Under the pieces are notes generated by a model. The model searched no databases, was not told where the DNA came from, and worked only from the letters and a program-made list of their open reading frames with translations. From NCBI RefSeq assembly GCF_006442965.1, contig NZ_VFWX01000006.1, positions 62,001 through 126,000 on the forward strand: DNA of 64,000 nucleotides, read 5' to 3'. This document shows, one piece after another, positions 18,158 to 27,025 of this stretch (position 1 is its first letter; each line of letters opens with the position of its first letter). A program made the translations under genes and the position numbers. This DNA is from Mesorhizobium sp. CU3. Its GTDB lineage: Bacteria > Pseudomonadota > Alphaproteobacteria > Rhizobiales > Rhizobiaceae.

Positions 18158-19651
18158 ATGACGAGTGAAGCTCTGTCCACCGATGAGAAGGCAAGGCCGG
18201 CGCCGGCGAATTTGTCGCGCCGGGTGCCGCTGTCCCGTGGCCTGTCGACCAAGCTTCTGCTTTTGACCATCGTCTTCGTCCTACTGGCCGAAGTCCTGAT
18301 CTTCCTGCCCTGGATCGCCAGCTACCGCGTCAACTGGCTGAAGGAGCGGCTGAGCACCGCCGCCGCCGTCTCCATCGTTCTGCTGCAGGGCGAGCCCAAC
18401 TCGCTGTCGCACGCCGCCCAGAACGACGTGCTCATCGCCATCGGCGCCAAGGCGATCGCCGTGCGCGACGGCGGCGTCTCGCGCCTGCTCGTCGTGTCCG
18501 ACATGCCGCCGCAGGTCGACGAGCATATCGATATCGCCAATGTCGGCCTGGTCAACGGCATGACCGGCGCGCTCGACACCATTTTCTTCGGCGGCAAGCG
18601 CATGCTGCGTGTCTTCGGTCCGGTCGGCGACAGCGACAAGGAGTTCGAGCTGATCATGCCGGACTATCGGCTGCGCGACGCCATGCTCAGATATTCGCGC
18701 GCCGTCGCCTTCGTCTCGCTGCTGATCTCGCTGTTCACCGCCATGCTGGTCTATGCGGCGATCGACCTGATCATGATCGGCCCGATCCGCTCGATGACGC
18801 GCTCGATCCTCTCCTTCTCCGAGGCGCCGGACGATCCCAACCGCGTCATTTCGCCGACCGAGCGTTCCGACGAGATCGGCGTCGCCGAACGCGAGCTTGC
18901 TGAAATGCAGGGGCGTCTGCAGAAAATGCTGTCGGAGCAGAAGCACCTCGCCGACCTCGGCCTGGCGGTGTCCAAGATCAACCACGACATGCGCAACATC
19001 CTGGCCTCCGCACAATTGATCTCGGACCGGCTGCGCCAGGTGAAGGACCCGACCGTGCAGTCCTTCGCGCCGAAATTGCTGCGCGCGCTCGACCGTGCCG
19101 TCGGCTATTCCGAAGGCGTGCTCCACTATGGCCGCACGCAGGAGCCGGCGCCGGCGCGCCGCAGGCTGAGGTTGCACCAGCTGGTCGAGGACGTGCATGG
19201 CCTGCTCGACATCGAGGAAGGCATCGAGTTCATCAACGCCGTCGAGCTGGCTTTCGAGGTCGATGCCGATTCCGACCATCTCTTCCGCGTGCTCACCAAT
19301 CTCTGCCGCAACGCCGTGCAGGCGATGGCCGCCGATACCGAGAGCGCGCTGGTGCGCCGCCTGACGGTGTCGTCCGAGCGTCTCGGAAGCGTCAGCCGCA
19401 TCGTCGTCACCGACACCGGCCCCGGCCTGCCGCCCAAGGCGCGCGAAAATCTGTTCGCCGCCTTCCGCGGTTCGGCGCGCAGCGGCGGCACCGGTCTTGG
19501 CCTTGCCATCGCCCACGAACTGATCCGCGCCCATGGCGGCACGGTGGAGTTGGTCGAATCGATCGGCGGCCGCACCGTCTTCGCCGTCACCATCCCCGAT
19601 CAGCCGGTGCGGCTGGATCAAGCGCGCAACGGCCTGCGCCGCCCGGCTTGA
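18158..19651 (+). CDS. Membrane sensor histidine kinase with HAMP domain
   Basis: A 497-residue two-component kinase. TM1 about 32-55, a periplasmic sensor of roughly 120 residues, TM2 about 186-206, then HAMP (about 208-262, ending at the heptad-like ERELAEMQGRLQKMLSEQ). HisKA has the phospho-acceptor H276 in SKINHDMRN. HATPase_c has the N box NLCRNAVQAM, G1 DTGPGLPP and G2 GGTGLGLAIAHEL. No response regulator gene is adjacent, so the partner is encoded elsewhere. The stimulus is unknown. It stands between rpmH (divergent) and the tRNA-Arg gene. Confidence 0.93.
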   Translation: MTSEALSTDEKARPAPANLSRRVPLSRGLSTKLLLLTIVFVLLAEVLIFLPWIASYRVNWLKERLSTAAAVSIVLLQGEPNSLSHAAQNDVLIAIGAKAIAVRDGGVSRLLVVSDMPPQVDEHIDIANVGLVNGMTGALDTIFFGGKRMLRVFGPVGDSDKEFELIMPDYRLRDAMLRYSRAVAFVSLLISLFTAMLVYAAIDLIMIGPIRSMTRSILSFSEAPDDPNRVISPTERSDEIGVAERELAEMQGRLQKMLSEQKHLADLGLAVSKINHDMRNILASAQLISDRLRQVKDPTVQSFAPKLLRALDRAVGYSEGVLHYGRTQEPAPARRRLRLHQLVEDVHGLLDIEEGIEFINAVELAFEVDADSDHLFRVLTNLCRNAVQAMAADTESALVRRLTVSSERLGSVSRIVVTDTGPGLPPKARENLFAAFRGSARSGGTGLGLAIAHELIRAHGGTVELVESIGGRTVFAVTIPDQPVRLDQARNGLRRPA

Positions 19652-19815
19652 GCCGAAACCCGACGCACCGGGCTCGGCAGCCGCCAAAACGCCTGCGACA
19701 AAACTTTTGCCGGGATCGGCTTGCTTTTCCGAAATTCAGTCGTTAGGGAACACTCCACATCGCGGCCGGCCGTCTCGACCGGATCGCGGGGCTTGTGTCA
19801 CACACGGCCTGTTGC

Positions 19816-19892
19816 GCGCCCGTAGCTCAGCTGGATAGAGCACCAGACTACGAATCTGGGGGTCAGGAGTTCGAATCTCTTCGGGCGCGCCA
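19816..19892 (+). tRNA. tRNA-Arg (ACG)
   Basis: A 77-nt cloverleaf with CCA encoded. Acceptor GCGCCCG / CGGGCGC with discriminator G; D-arm GCTCAGCTGGATAGAGC; anticodon stem CCAGA / TCTGG at 19843-19847 and 19855-19859 with loop CTACGAA, so the anticodon is ACG at 19850-19852; T-arm AGGAGTTCGAATCTCT. The A34 would be deaminated to inosine to read CGN codons. Its 3' half is the left attachment core of the island that follows. Confidence 0.97.
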
Positions 19893-19896
19893 TTTC
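19847..19896 (+). repeat. Left attachment core (attL) within tRNA-Arg
   Basis: 50 bp identical to 38167-38216. It runs from the anticodon loop to 4 nt past the CCA end, so integration keeps the tRNA gene whole. Flanking bases differ immediately (G and ATCC here; A and GGCA on the right). Confidence 0.93.
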
Positions 19897-19925
19897 ATCC
19901 GCTTGATTTTCCGCAGTTTTTTGAC

Positions 19926-20561
19926 CTATCGCGAGCGTCTACGCCGGCTTAGTTCTCGGAATTCAGCCGGTTTTTCAGCCGGTTTTGGAAAAACGGATGT
20001 TTCCGCGAACAATGTCGCGGTTTGGCGTATGTTTTCCGCAGCGTCTTCTGCCTCCACAGCCGCTACGAGCTGGGTTGCCTGCTTCAGGTGCCTCGTTACG
20101 TCAGCATGGGTCGTGGAGCGGTCCGACTGATATGCCGGCAAATCGCCCGCAATAGCTTTCAGATCGCGCAGAACGGAAGCGAGGTGTGGCCAAGGGAAGT
20201 CGGTCGGATCGCCGATATCCCGGTCCGCTCCAACGATCACCTCCAACTTAGCCAAGATGCCACCTAGGGACAGAGCCACCACCTCTGGGAGCGCATCCTG
20301 AAGTTTGAGGGCCTCCGTCACCGCTAAAACTTCTGCCTCCTGAGCGACAGCGTATTGGCGGACGCTGTCCGGTGCGACCCCAGGCGTGGGCTCCTTCGTG
20401 ATTTCGCCCTGGGTCAATACCTGAATCCCGGTATTGCTGATGATTCTCGTCTCCAACCGCTGCTGCACCCTGCAAAGCACCTGAGACGTATGTTGGGCTC
20501 GACGCCATGCGACCCACAGGACCATGGCAGGGTCATGTTTCTTTTCTGCTGATGGCGCCAT
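19926..20561 (-). CDS. Island protein of unknown function
   Basis: A 211-residue soluble, mostly helical protein with no domain I recognise. It has a central acidic/hydrophobic part and ends in a basic tail (LSRRRRSR). ATG 20561 is preferred because GGAGGA precedes it; a TTG five codons earlier lacks a site. It is divergent from an HTH regulator over a 105-bp gap containing an inverted repeat, so the two are probably co-regulated. The 3' end is only 30 bp from the left attachment core. Confidence 0.6.
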   Translation of the reverse strand: MAPSAEKKHDPAMVLWVAWRRAQHTSQVLCRVQQRLETRIISNTGIQVLTQGEITKEPTPGVAPDSVRQYAVAQEAEVLAVTEALKLQDALPEVVALSLGGILAKLEVIVGADRDIGDPTDFPWPHLASVLRDLKAIAGDLPAYQSDRSTTHADVTRHLKQATQLVAAVEAEDAAENIRQTATLFAETSVFPKPAEKPAEFRELSRRRRSR

Positions 20562-20595
20562 CCTGGATTCCTCCAATTCGACACGGCGGGGTCGT

Positions 20596-20625
20596 ATCTG
20601 AATTTAAGATAACTGGAAATCAGAT
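20596..20625. promoter_or_regulatory. Inverted repeat in the divergent promoter of the island regulator
   Basis: ATCTGA (20596-20601) and TCAGAT (20620-20625), 18 nt apart, in an AT-rich stretch between the divergent 211-aa gene and the XRE gene. A likely operator for the adjacent HTH protein. Confidence 0.45.
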
Positions 20626-20666
20626 ATAATTGAAGCCCTCATCTGGAACCGGATGAGGCAAGGTCT

Positions 20667-20909
20667 GTGGTCAAAACGCTCGGAACGCAGCGCCACAAAT
20701 TCTTGATCGCGATGCTGATTGAAAGGCGTGAGGCTAGCGGGCTGACTCAGACCGAGCTCGCCGCGAGGCTAGGCGAATATCAGTCGTTTGTAGCTCGCTT
20801 AGAAAGCGGCCAACGCCGCGTCGACGTAGTCGAATTCATCGATCTGGCGAAAATCCTGGGGTTCGACCCTTCTGCAGCCATCAAGAAATTGGCAGCAGAA
20901 CCAAACTGA
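20667..20909 (+). CDS. XRE-family HTH regulator
   Basis: An 80-residue single-domain DNA-binding protein (Cro/C1 type) starting at GTG 20667. HTH: IAMLIERREASGLTQTELAA, then RLGEYQSFVARLESGQRR, about residues 15-52, followed by 'VDVVEFIDLAKILGFDP'. Small XRE proteins of this kind regulate restriction-modification and other defence genes. It lies 148 bp upstream of the large ATPase-nuclease gene on the same strand. It may repress itself through the inverted repeat at 20596-20625. Confidence 0.85.
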   Translation: MVKTLGTQRHKFLIAMLIERREASGLTQTELAARLGEYQSFVARLESGQRRVDVVEFIDLAKILGFDPSAAIKKLAAEPN

Positions 20910-21016
20910 ATCTAGCTAACACCGTCCGAGCCGCTCGCGAGCGCGCACCCAACAGCGCCGTAGCGAGCGAGCGGCGGCTTTGCGCCTCAAAGCGGACACT
21001 GGTAGTTAGGCAGGAG

Positions 21017-21115
21017 ATGGCTTTGTGGGACTTCCTCATCGACGATAGCCGCAAGAAATGGCATCAGCACCTCTCGATCGTACGGTCGTCGTCACTGGAG
21101 ACGATGGCAAAATAA
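21017..21115 (+). CDS. Possible 32-codon leader ORF overlapping the NACHT-like gene
   Basis: ATG 21017, directly after CAGGAG, opens a 32-codon frame (MALWDFLIDDSRKKWHQHLS...) that ends at TAA 21113-21115, 58 nt into the large gene in another frame. The large gene's own ATG 21058 has no clear ribosome site. This could be a coupled leader peptide, or the true N-terminus of the large protein separated by a frameshift. Confidence 0.3.
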   Translation: MALWDFLIDDSRKKWHQHLSIVRSSSLETMAK

Positions 21116-24100
21116 CGCGCTTGCCACTCAGTGGTCTGCGCGCGAGTTCGTTTGTCGTCCTCGTCGGCGAGCCTGGAATTGGCAAATCCTCGGCGCTGGC
21201 CTTCGAGGCAACCGCCGAGGGAGGCCACGTCCTCACTTGTCGGGAATTGGTCAACGACCCAGCTTTGGCCGCCGGCCAATCGACCGGCTACGTCGACGCT
21301 CTGGACGAATATAGGTCGAGCGGCGACGGCAAGGATAAGGTTCTGCAGCTTTCCAAGGTGCTGCGCGACAGTGGAATATCGCGCTGGCGTCTGACCTGCC
21401 GCGCCGAAGACTGGCACAAGCAGTCCGACATCAATGCTCTGAGGGCTGCCGCGTCGGGAATCGAGATCGTCGTCGCCCACCTGCAGCCGCTGGATGAGGA
21501 TGAGGCGATCGCGGTTCTCCGTCATCTGGGCGAAGACGATCCCCAGGCCTTCATGGCCAACGCGCGGGCTCGCGGCGCTGCCGCCTTCCTTGAAAGTCCG
21601 CTCAGCCTGGCTCTCCTGTCGGCCGCGTTGAGGCGTGCCGCGGGAACTTGGCCGGGGAGTCGGCTTGAGCTTTTTGCACAAGCAACCGCGGAGCTTGCGG
21701 CCGAGAGCGATGAGGGGCGATCGCACGACAGGAGGCCGGCTGCGGAAGTGCTGCGGCTTGTGGCCGGTGAGATGTGCAGCTACCTGCTTCTGAGCGGCGC
21801 CAAGGCCTTATGGCGCTCGAACGCGCGGTCAGCCAATCCGGCCGACGTGGTGAGCGTGCGAGACCTGCCGCTCGATCAGACCGTCGCAGAGTCCTCACTC
21901 GATACCGCGCTCTTTCGCGGAGACGACAATACCTTCTTGCCGATGCATCGATCGGTCGCGGAGTACCTAGCCGGGGAGTGCTTGGCCCGGCTCGTCGTCG
22001 GCGCCGGTGGCCGCCCCGCCTTCCCGCTGTCTCGCGTGCTTGCATTGTTATGTGGAGCGGACGGCAACGCGCCGAGCGAACTGCGCGGGCTGTTCGCATG
22101 GCTGGCAGCGCATTTATCGAAACTTGGCGACGAAGGGGGAGCCGGGCAGCTAATCGAAAAGGACGCGGCGACAGTGCTCGCCTATGGCGACGCCGCGGCG
22201 TTTTCGACAGCTGGTCGAAAATCCCTTTTGTTCAATCTTGACCGAGACGATCCGTTTTTCCGGGCTTCGCAGGATCGTGCATTAGCCGTAGGCGGGCTCG
22301 CAGGCGAAGACCTGGCGCAAGACTTCCGCCGAATTCTCGATCGTACTGACGATGGCGGCCATCTCGTGCTGACAGTCCTGATCGCGCTTGAGGAAGGCGC
22401 GCCGGTGCGGAGTCTTCACACATACATGCGAGAGATTGCATTGTCGGAAGCTCGCCCCTTCTGGCAGCGCTCGCGAGCGGCGCGCATCTGGGCTAACGGC
22501 GAACCAAATCCTCCTGCAGCGCTGCGACAACTCTTAGCCGACATTGCCATGCTGCCGAAGACGCGGCTCAACGTCGCCCTGCAGGCCGGATTGGCGGGCG
22601 AGTTGCCAGCGGAGCTATTCGGTTCGGCGGACATTCGAAGCCTGCTGCATGACGTCGATGAGTTCGGGCAGCGCGTCGGCGACAGGGGTGACGATGAGGA
22701 GAGCAGCTTGATCAGTCTTACAGGCTTGCAGCTCAGCTTCGAAGACTCGCCGAGGCTCGATATGTTCGATGTGCCTTTTGCGGCAGCCGGCGAGCGCGGT
22801 CGATGCTTTGAGACCGAGCATTTCTTGGAGCGCGCACTCGCTTCTTGCATCAGCCACTCGCCGTATGCGTCGGCAGAACGGATTTGGTCGTGGATCGAGG
22901 CTTCGCGCGAGCATCTGTGGGAACCATTGGCCTCAGACCCGGCAGAAGCGCTAACCCGCTGGATAGAGCTCGATCCGACGAAGCGTGAGACGGAACTCTT
23001 CTGGGCGATAGTGGACCGCGCGGACCGGTCCGATGGGCCGTACCTGGCGACGAACACTTACGTCTCTGTGTCGCGGCGGCATGTGAGCAACGCAATCTTC
23101 GAGTCGATATTGCACCACGCAACCGCAGCCACGGGAGCGTCGGAGCAGATCTGGTTCTTGATGCTCGCGCGCGCAATTGCGCGTCAAATGAATGTCGGTC
23201 CACAAGCCTTTTGGTCGCTGCTTTCCGAACTCGAGCGGCTGGGCGATCCCGGCGGGCTCATTGCTGGCCTGATCGCTGATCCGATTGAAGACTTCAGACT
23301 CGAGCACGCCCAGCGTAGGGCCAAGGACGCTGAACAGGCGGCCCTCAGCAGAGCAGACAACATTGCGCAACTGAGTCCGCGCGTGCCACTTCTGTCTGTA
23401 GGCGCTGAGACCGAATTAGGGGCGCTTGCCTGGGGCGCTGAACTGTACGACGCCAGCGGCAGGAAGTCCTCTGATCCTCTCGCTCGGCTGGTCGAGCGCA
23501 CGAACAGTGAGATCGCAACCGCAATCGCCGAAGGGGCGATTGCCTTCGTGACTGCCGGTGGTCCGAAGCTAAGCGTCGATGAGCTTGCCCGTGTTGAGCG
23601 GAACGGTCAGCACTACAAATCCGAGAAGATCGTCTTCATGGGGTTGCACCGGGCTCTATCGACGGGCCGTGAGGCGTCGGTACGTGACGCGCATTTGCAG
23701 ATCAGTTTGATCGCCTTGCGCACGGCCTTCTTCAGCGACGATAAGCCTCCATCGATTTCGGGTTGGGCTGTCGACCAGCTGGCGCGAGATCCGATCGCCG
23801 GAACTGATTTGCTGGTCCGATATTGGAAGCAACTGGTGAAGCTGGGTTCGGACAGACTCGACCATGCCTGGCACCTCTTTCGGTCCGAACCCCGTGAGCT
23901 CATTGCCCATTGCGCCCGCCGTCTCCTGCGCGAAGTTGTCTTACCGGCACAGGCTATGCGCGAGGTGCTTGAGTTCGCAGCGCGCAGCCTTCGCGCCGAC
24001 GAGTTCCTGGCCATTGTCAGGGAGATCTCGCCTCGCTACACAGCTGAGGTTCCCCAGCGACCGCTGCTTGACTACACCTTGCTGATGCTGAACCCAGAAC

Positions 24101-25056
24101 AGGAGTCGGGGGCGCTCAGTTCCGAGCGCATCTCAGCGGCGATGCTGGCGCCCCCCGACGATCTGGCGGCGCGCCTCAAGGATGTCTGTCCAAATTGTCC
24201 GATGGTCGATGAGATGACGATTCGGGCGCTGGGACCGGCGAACCCGCCCAACCCTCGCGACTGGATGTCGGGGCGGACACCAAGCAGTGTCGTCAGAATG
24301 TCAATTTCCGACCTCGCCACGTCTGTTTTAGATGAGAGCGGCGGGCGCCTTGAATATCTATTTGGTGCTGCCGACCTCGGCGCGTGGGCAGCCGATCTCA
24401 AGCACGGCCTTGCCGAGTTTCGGCGGTTGCGGCGCGACCGGACGTTCTCGCCGCCCAGCGCTTATCAGATACGAACGGCCCTTGAAGCGGGCCGGCCGGC
24501 AAATTCGGCGGACCTTTTCGCGGTCATTAAGGAAGAGCTCGGTCGCTATCGTCGAACCATTCGCACCGGCGATGATATGCCGTGGAAGCGGTACTGGAAC
24601 ACGAACTCGGTCGGCAAACCGACAACGCCGCAGGTTGAAAATGAGGACCGCGACCGACTTTTGGAGCTACTGAAACTCCGCTTTGAACGATATGGGATCG
24701 TCGCCGCGGCGCCCGAAACCCGTCGTCGCGACAACACCCGTGCCGATATTTTGTTATTGAGCTACCTCGGGCAGAACGTGCCTATAGAGGCTAAGCGACA
24801 CAACAACTCGGAGCTATGGACGGCGCCAGATAATCAGCTGCGCGGATACACTTCGGACCAGGGAGCAACTGGCTACGGCGTCTACCTCGTCTTTTGGTTT
24901 GGCACCGAGTTTCCGGTTCCGCGCCACCCTCGCGGACTAGCCGGGCCCCGAACATGGGAAGATCTCGAGTCGATGCTTATCGCAGACCTTCCGTCGGACA
25001 TGGCCAAAACTACGGCTGTCGTTGTTCTCGATGTATCTAGTCGAGCACCAACCTGA
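21058..25056 (+). CDS. NACHT/STAND-like ATPase with C-terminal PD-(D/E)XK nuclease signature
   Basis: A 1332-residue protein. Near the N-terminus: Walker A GEPGIGKS (37-44) and a NACHT-style Walker B YVDALDEYR (78-86). Then comes a long helical body (about 250-1180) without recognised repeats, which could be the sensor. Near the C-terminus, NEDRDRLLELLKLRFERYGI leads into D1230 (RADILLL) and E1244-x-K1246 (PIEAKRH), the core of a PD-(D/E)XK restriction-endonuclease fold, followed by 'NQLRGYTSDQGATGYGVYLV', which fits its later strand. Known STAND defence proteins (Avs type) usually carry the nuclease at the N-terminus; here the order is reversed. The role inferred is sensing a phage or plasmid component, then DNA cleavage. 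No catalytic test is possible from sequence. Confidence 0.7.
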   Translation: MASAPLDRTVVVTGDDGKITRLPLSGLRASSFVVLVGEPGIGKSSALAFEATAEGGHVLTCRELVNDPALAAGQSTGYVDALDEYRSSGDGKDKVLQLSKVLRDSGISRWRLTCRAEDWHKQSDINALRAAASGIEIVVAHLQPLDEDEAIAVLRHLGEDDPQAFMANARARGAAAFLESPLSLALLSAALRRAAGTWPGSRLELFAQATAELAAESDEGRSHDRRPAAEVLRLVAGEMCSYLLLSGAKALWRSNARSANPADVVSVRDLPLDQTVAESSLDTALFRGDDNTFLPMHRSVAEYLAGECLARLVVGAGGRPAFPLSRVLALLCGADGNAPSELRGLFAWLAAHLSKLGDEGGAGQLIEKDAATVLAYGDAAAFSTAGRKSLLFNLDRDDPFFRASQDRALAVGGLAGEDLAQDFRRILDRTDDGGHLVLTVLIALEEGAPVRSLHTYMREIALSEARPFWQRSRAARIWANGEPNPPAALRQLLADIAMLPKTRLNVALQAGLAGELPAELFGSADIRSLLHDVDEFGQRVGDRGDDEESSLISLTGLQLSFEDSPRLDMFDVPFAAAGERGRCFETEHFLERALASCISHSPYASAERIWSWIEASREHLWEPLASDPAEALTRWIELDPTKRETELFWAIVDRADRSDGPYLATNTYVSVSRRHVSNAIFESILHHATAATGASEQIWFLMLARAIARQMNVGPQAFWSLLSELERLGDPGGLIAGLIADPIEDFRLEHAQRRAKDAEQAALSRADNIAQLSPRVPLLSVGAETELGALAWGAELYDASGRKSSDPLARLVERTNSEIATAIAEGAIAFVTAGGPKLSVDELARVERNGQHYKSEKIVFMGLHRALSTGREASVRDAHLQISLIALRTAFFSDDKPPSISGWAVDQLARDPIAGTDLLVRYWKQLVKLGSDRLDHAWHLFRSEPRELIAHCARRLLREVVLPAQAMREVLEFAARSLRADEFLAIVREISPRYTAEVPQRPLLDYTLLMLNPEQESGALSSERISAAMLAPPDDLAARLKDVCPNCPMVDEMTIRALGPANPPNPRDWMSGRTPSSVVRMSISDLATSVLDESGGRLEYLFGAADLGAWAADLKHGLAEFRRLRRDRTFSPPSAYQIRTALEAGRPANSADLFAVIKEELGRYRRTIRTGDDMPWKRYWNTNSVGKPTTPQVENEDRDRLLELLKLRFERYGIVAAAPETRRRDNTRADILLLSYLGQNVPIEAKRHNNSELWTAPDNQLRGYTSDQGATGYGVYLVFWFGTEFPVPRHPRGLAGPRTWEDLESMLIADLPSDMAKTTAVVVLDVSSRAPT

Positions 25057-25767
25057 GTCGCTCAGCGCCAAGGACGTCTTCGGCCGAAAATCACAGATAC
25101 GCTCCCTTGGCCAGTCGCGCCGTTAGCGGACGGATCGCAATCGGCCCGGATCTGTACATTAGCATCGCCTGCAAAACGACGTTTTGCTGCGGCCGTTGCG
25201 GCTTTCTCCGAATGAATATGCCGCGCAAGGTGCAAATTCCTCTACCAATTCAATAAGTAGAAGGCAAACGACACATTACGCGTTTAGGCAGCAACGTGCG
25301 AAACACGTTGAAAAACGAAGCAAAAACAAACAACCGACCACCGCGCAATGTGCGGCCTTTTATCTTGCCGTCTTAATCGGTCGTGCTTTTCGAGACTTGT
25401 TTGCCGTCGTCGTCACTCTTCTAAATTACGATAATACACTATTCTATGCTCTACGTCACGATTTCGTACTCTTGCGTTGAGTTCCGATGCGCCGTGCAGT
25501 CTTCCGCGCTCTGCGATGGGGTCTACCGGCTGCATGAAGGCAGTACTGGAACCGTCGTGGCGCACTTCTCCATCGGACTGACGGAGCATCGTCACAGGCA
25601 ATCCGGCGCGGTCCGGCCGTCTCGCGATCGGCGCGGCCGCAGGCAAGATAACGTGCGTTCCGTCGTTCCTGGTCAGTATCAGTCCTCATCCGCCGGAGCG
25701 GATTCCTTGTGTCAGATGGAGCTCGTCAGCGTGCCGGCGCCATGCATTTCAACTGCCGGTCTTCTGT
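25057..25767. other. 711-bp stretch without a convincing gene
   Basis: More AT-rich than its surroundings with scattered stops. Open frames of 77-118 codons exist on both strands but lack ribosome sites, family resemblance or consistent codon use. A small palindrome AAAACGACGTTTT occurs near 25176. Probably decayed island DNA around the IS110 remnant. Confidence 0.5.
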
Positions 25768-26843
25768 TCATCGATGCGCTCCCAGCAGCCGGCGATCATT
25801 GATATGAGCGCGCCGCCCGGCATCCGCCTGTCTTGTCGCCGGATCGCCGACATAGAACGTTCTGTCAGTCCAGATCGCGCGCATGATCACCGCCAGCTTG
25901 CGCGCTACGGCGACACTGGCCTTGCGGTGACATGATCGTTTGGCGATCGCCTGGCCCCAGCTCTTGACCTTGTCCCTGCCTTGAAGCGCGTCATCAGCCC
26001 TGATGCCGCCTCGTAGAGCGAGCGTCGCACGTCCGAGTCGCCGGCCTTCGATATGCGACCCTGAACGTCGATCGAGGTGGTGCCCGACTGCCATCGCCGC
26101 GAGGTCAGCCCGAAGTAGGCCGCGACATCGCGTGAGCGGCGGAAGCGCGACGGATCATCGATCGTTGTCATGAACGAAAGTGCCGTCACCGGACCGACGC
26201 CAGGATGGCCATGAAGCGTCGGCACAGTTAGCTGCGGGCCACCATTTTGACGACGAGATCGTGCAGCCGGCAATACGGCCTCCACAGCGCTGCTCGTGCC
26301 GACAGCATGGCGTCCATCAGTTCGGACAACAGCGGATCCTCTGCCACCGCGGTGCGCACCGCCTGCTCGAAAGCCCGTCGCCCGACCTTGCCCAGTTGGA
26401 TGCCAAATGCCTTCAGCGAATGGCGGATGGCGTTCTCCAGGTCGAGGAACTTGGCCTTCAGATTGCGCCGGTGCGTCAGCAGAAGCTTCGTCCGGTAGCA
26501 GCTTTCCGACTTGATATGGGCCTGCCGGAACCAGCCGGTGCGCATGATGTAGGCGATGCCCAGCGCATCGGCCTTGTCGGTCTTGTTACGTTGGGCCGAC
26601 ATCGCGGCGCGCACGTGCTGCGTCTCCAGGCAGACGGCCGGCAGGCCAAGTTTCTGCAGCCACGGCGATAACGAGCCGGCCCGTGGCCAACGCAGCGAAG
26701 GCACGGCAGAAACGGCCTTAGCACCGCAAACAGCGCGTCGGGATTGGTCACCAAGTCGTCTCGATATGCACAACGCCATGATCGTCGACGACGCACACTG
26801 CTGTCTCATCCATCGCTACGTCCAGTCCGCAAAAGAATTCCAT
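25768..26843 (-). pseudogene. IS110-family transposase, frameshifted remnant
   Basis: Three frames must be joined to read an IS110 transposase. The N-terminus from ATG 26843 reads MEFFCGLDVAMDETAVCVV (DEDD first Asp). The middle in another frame reads GLPAVCLETQHVRAAM and NKTDKADALGIAYIMRTGWF, then a helical section ending at a stop near 26228. The C-terminal transposase_20 part reads HPGVGPVTALSFMTTIDDP, FRRSRDVAAYFGL and RRSLYEAASGLM, then 'VAVARKLAVIMRAIWTD' after one more shift. Catalysis is impossible as written. IS110 elements lack terminal inverted repeats, so exact ends cannot be set. Confidence 0.85.
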
Positions 26844-27025
26844 CAGCCGCCTCCTGCGTTGATTCACAGGAGTAGACTTTGCCGCCGAGTCGCCGGCGAC
26901 CGCCAGTTGACAGCTTTGCTGCTCGGCCAAGCGCTCGCCCCGATTACGGGCGGCATTCAAGGTCGGCTGTGGTTGCCTCCTGCGACCTTCCCTCTTGATC
27001 CGCTGAGCTTGCGAATTCGCACAAT

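Noticed and set aside
25184..25480. 98-codon frame between the large ATPase and the IS110 remnant
   Set aside because: No ribosome site, no family likeness, and it ends in sequence that looks like random AT-rich DNA.
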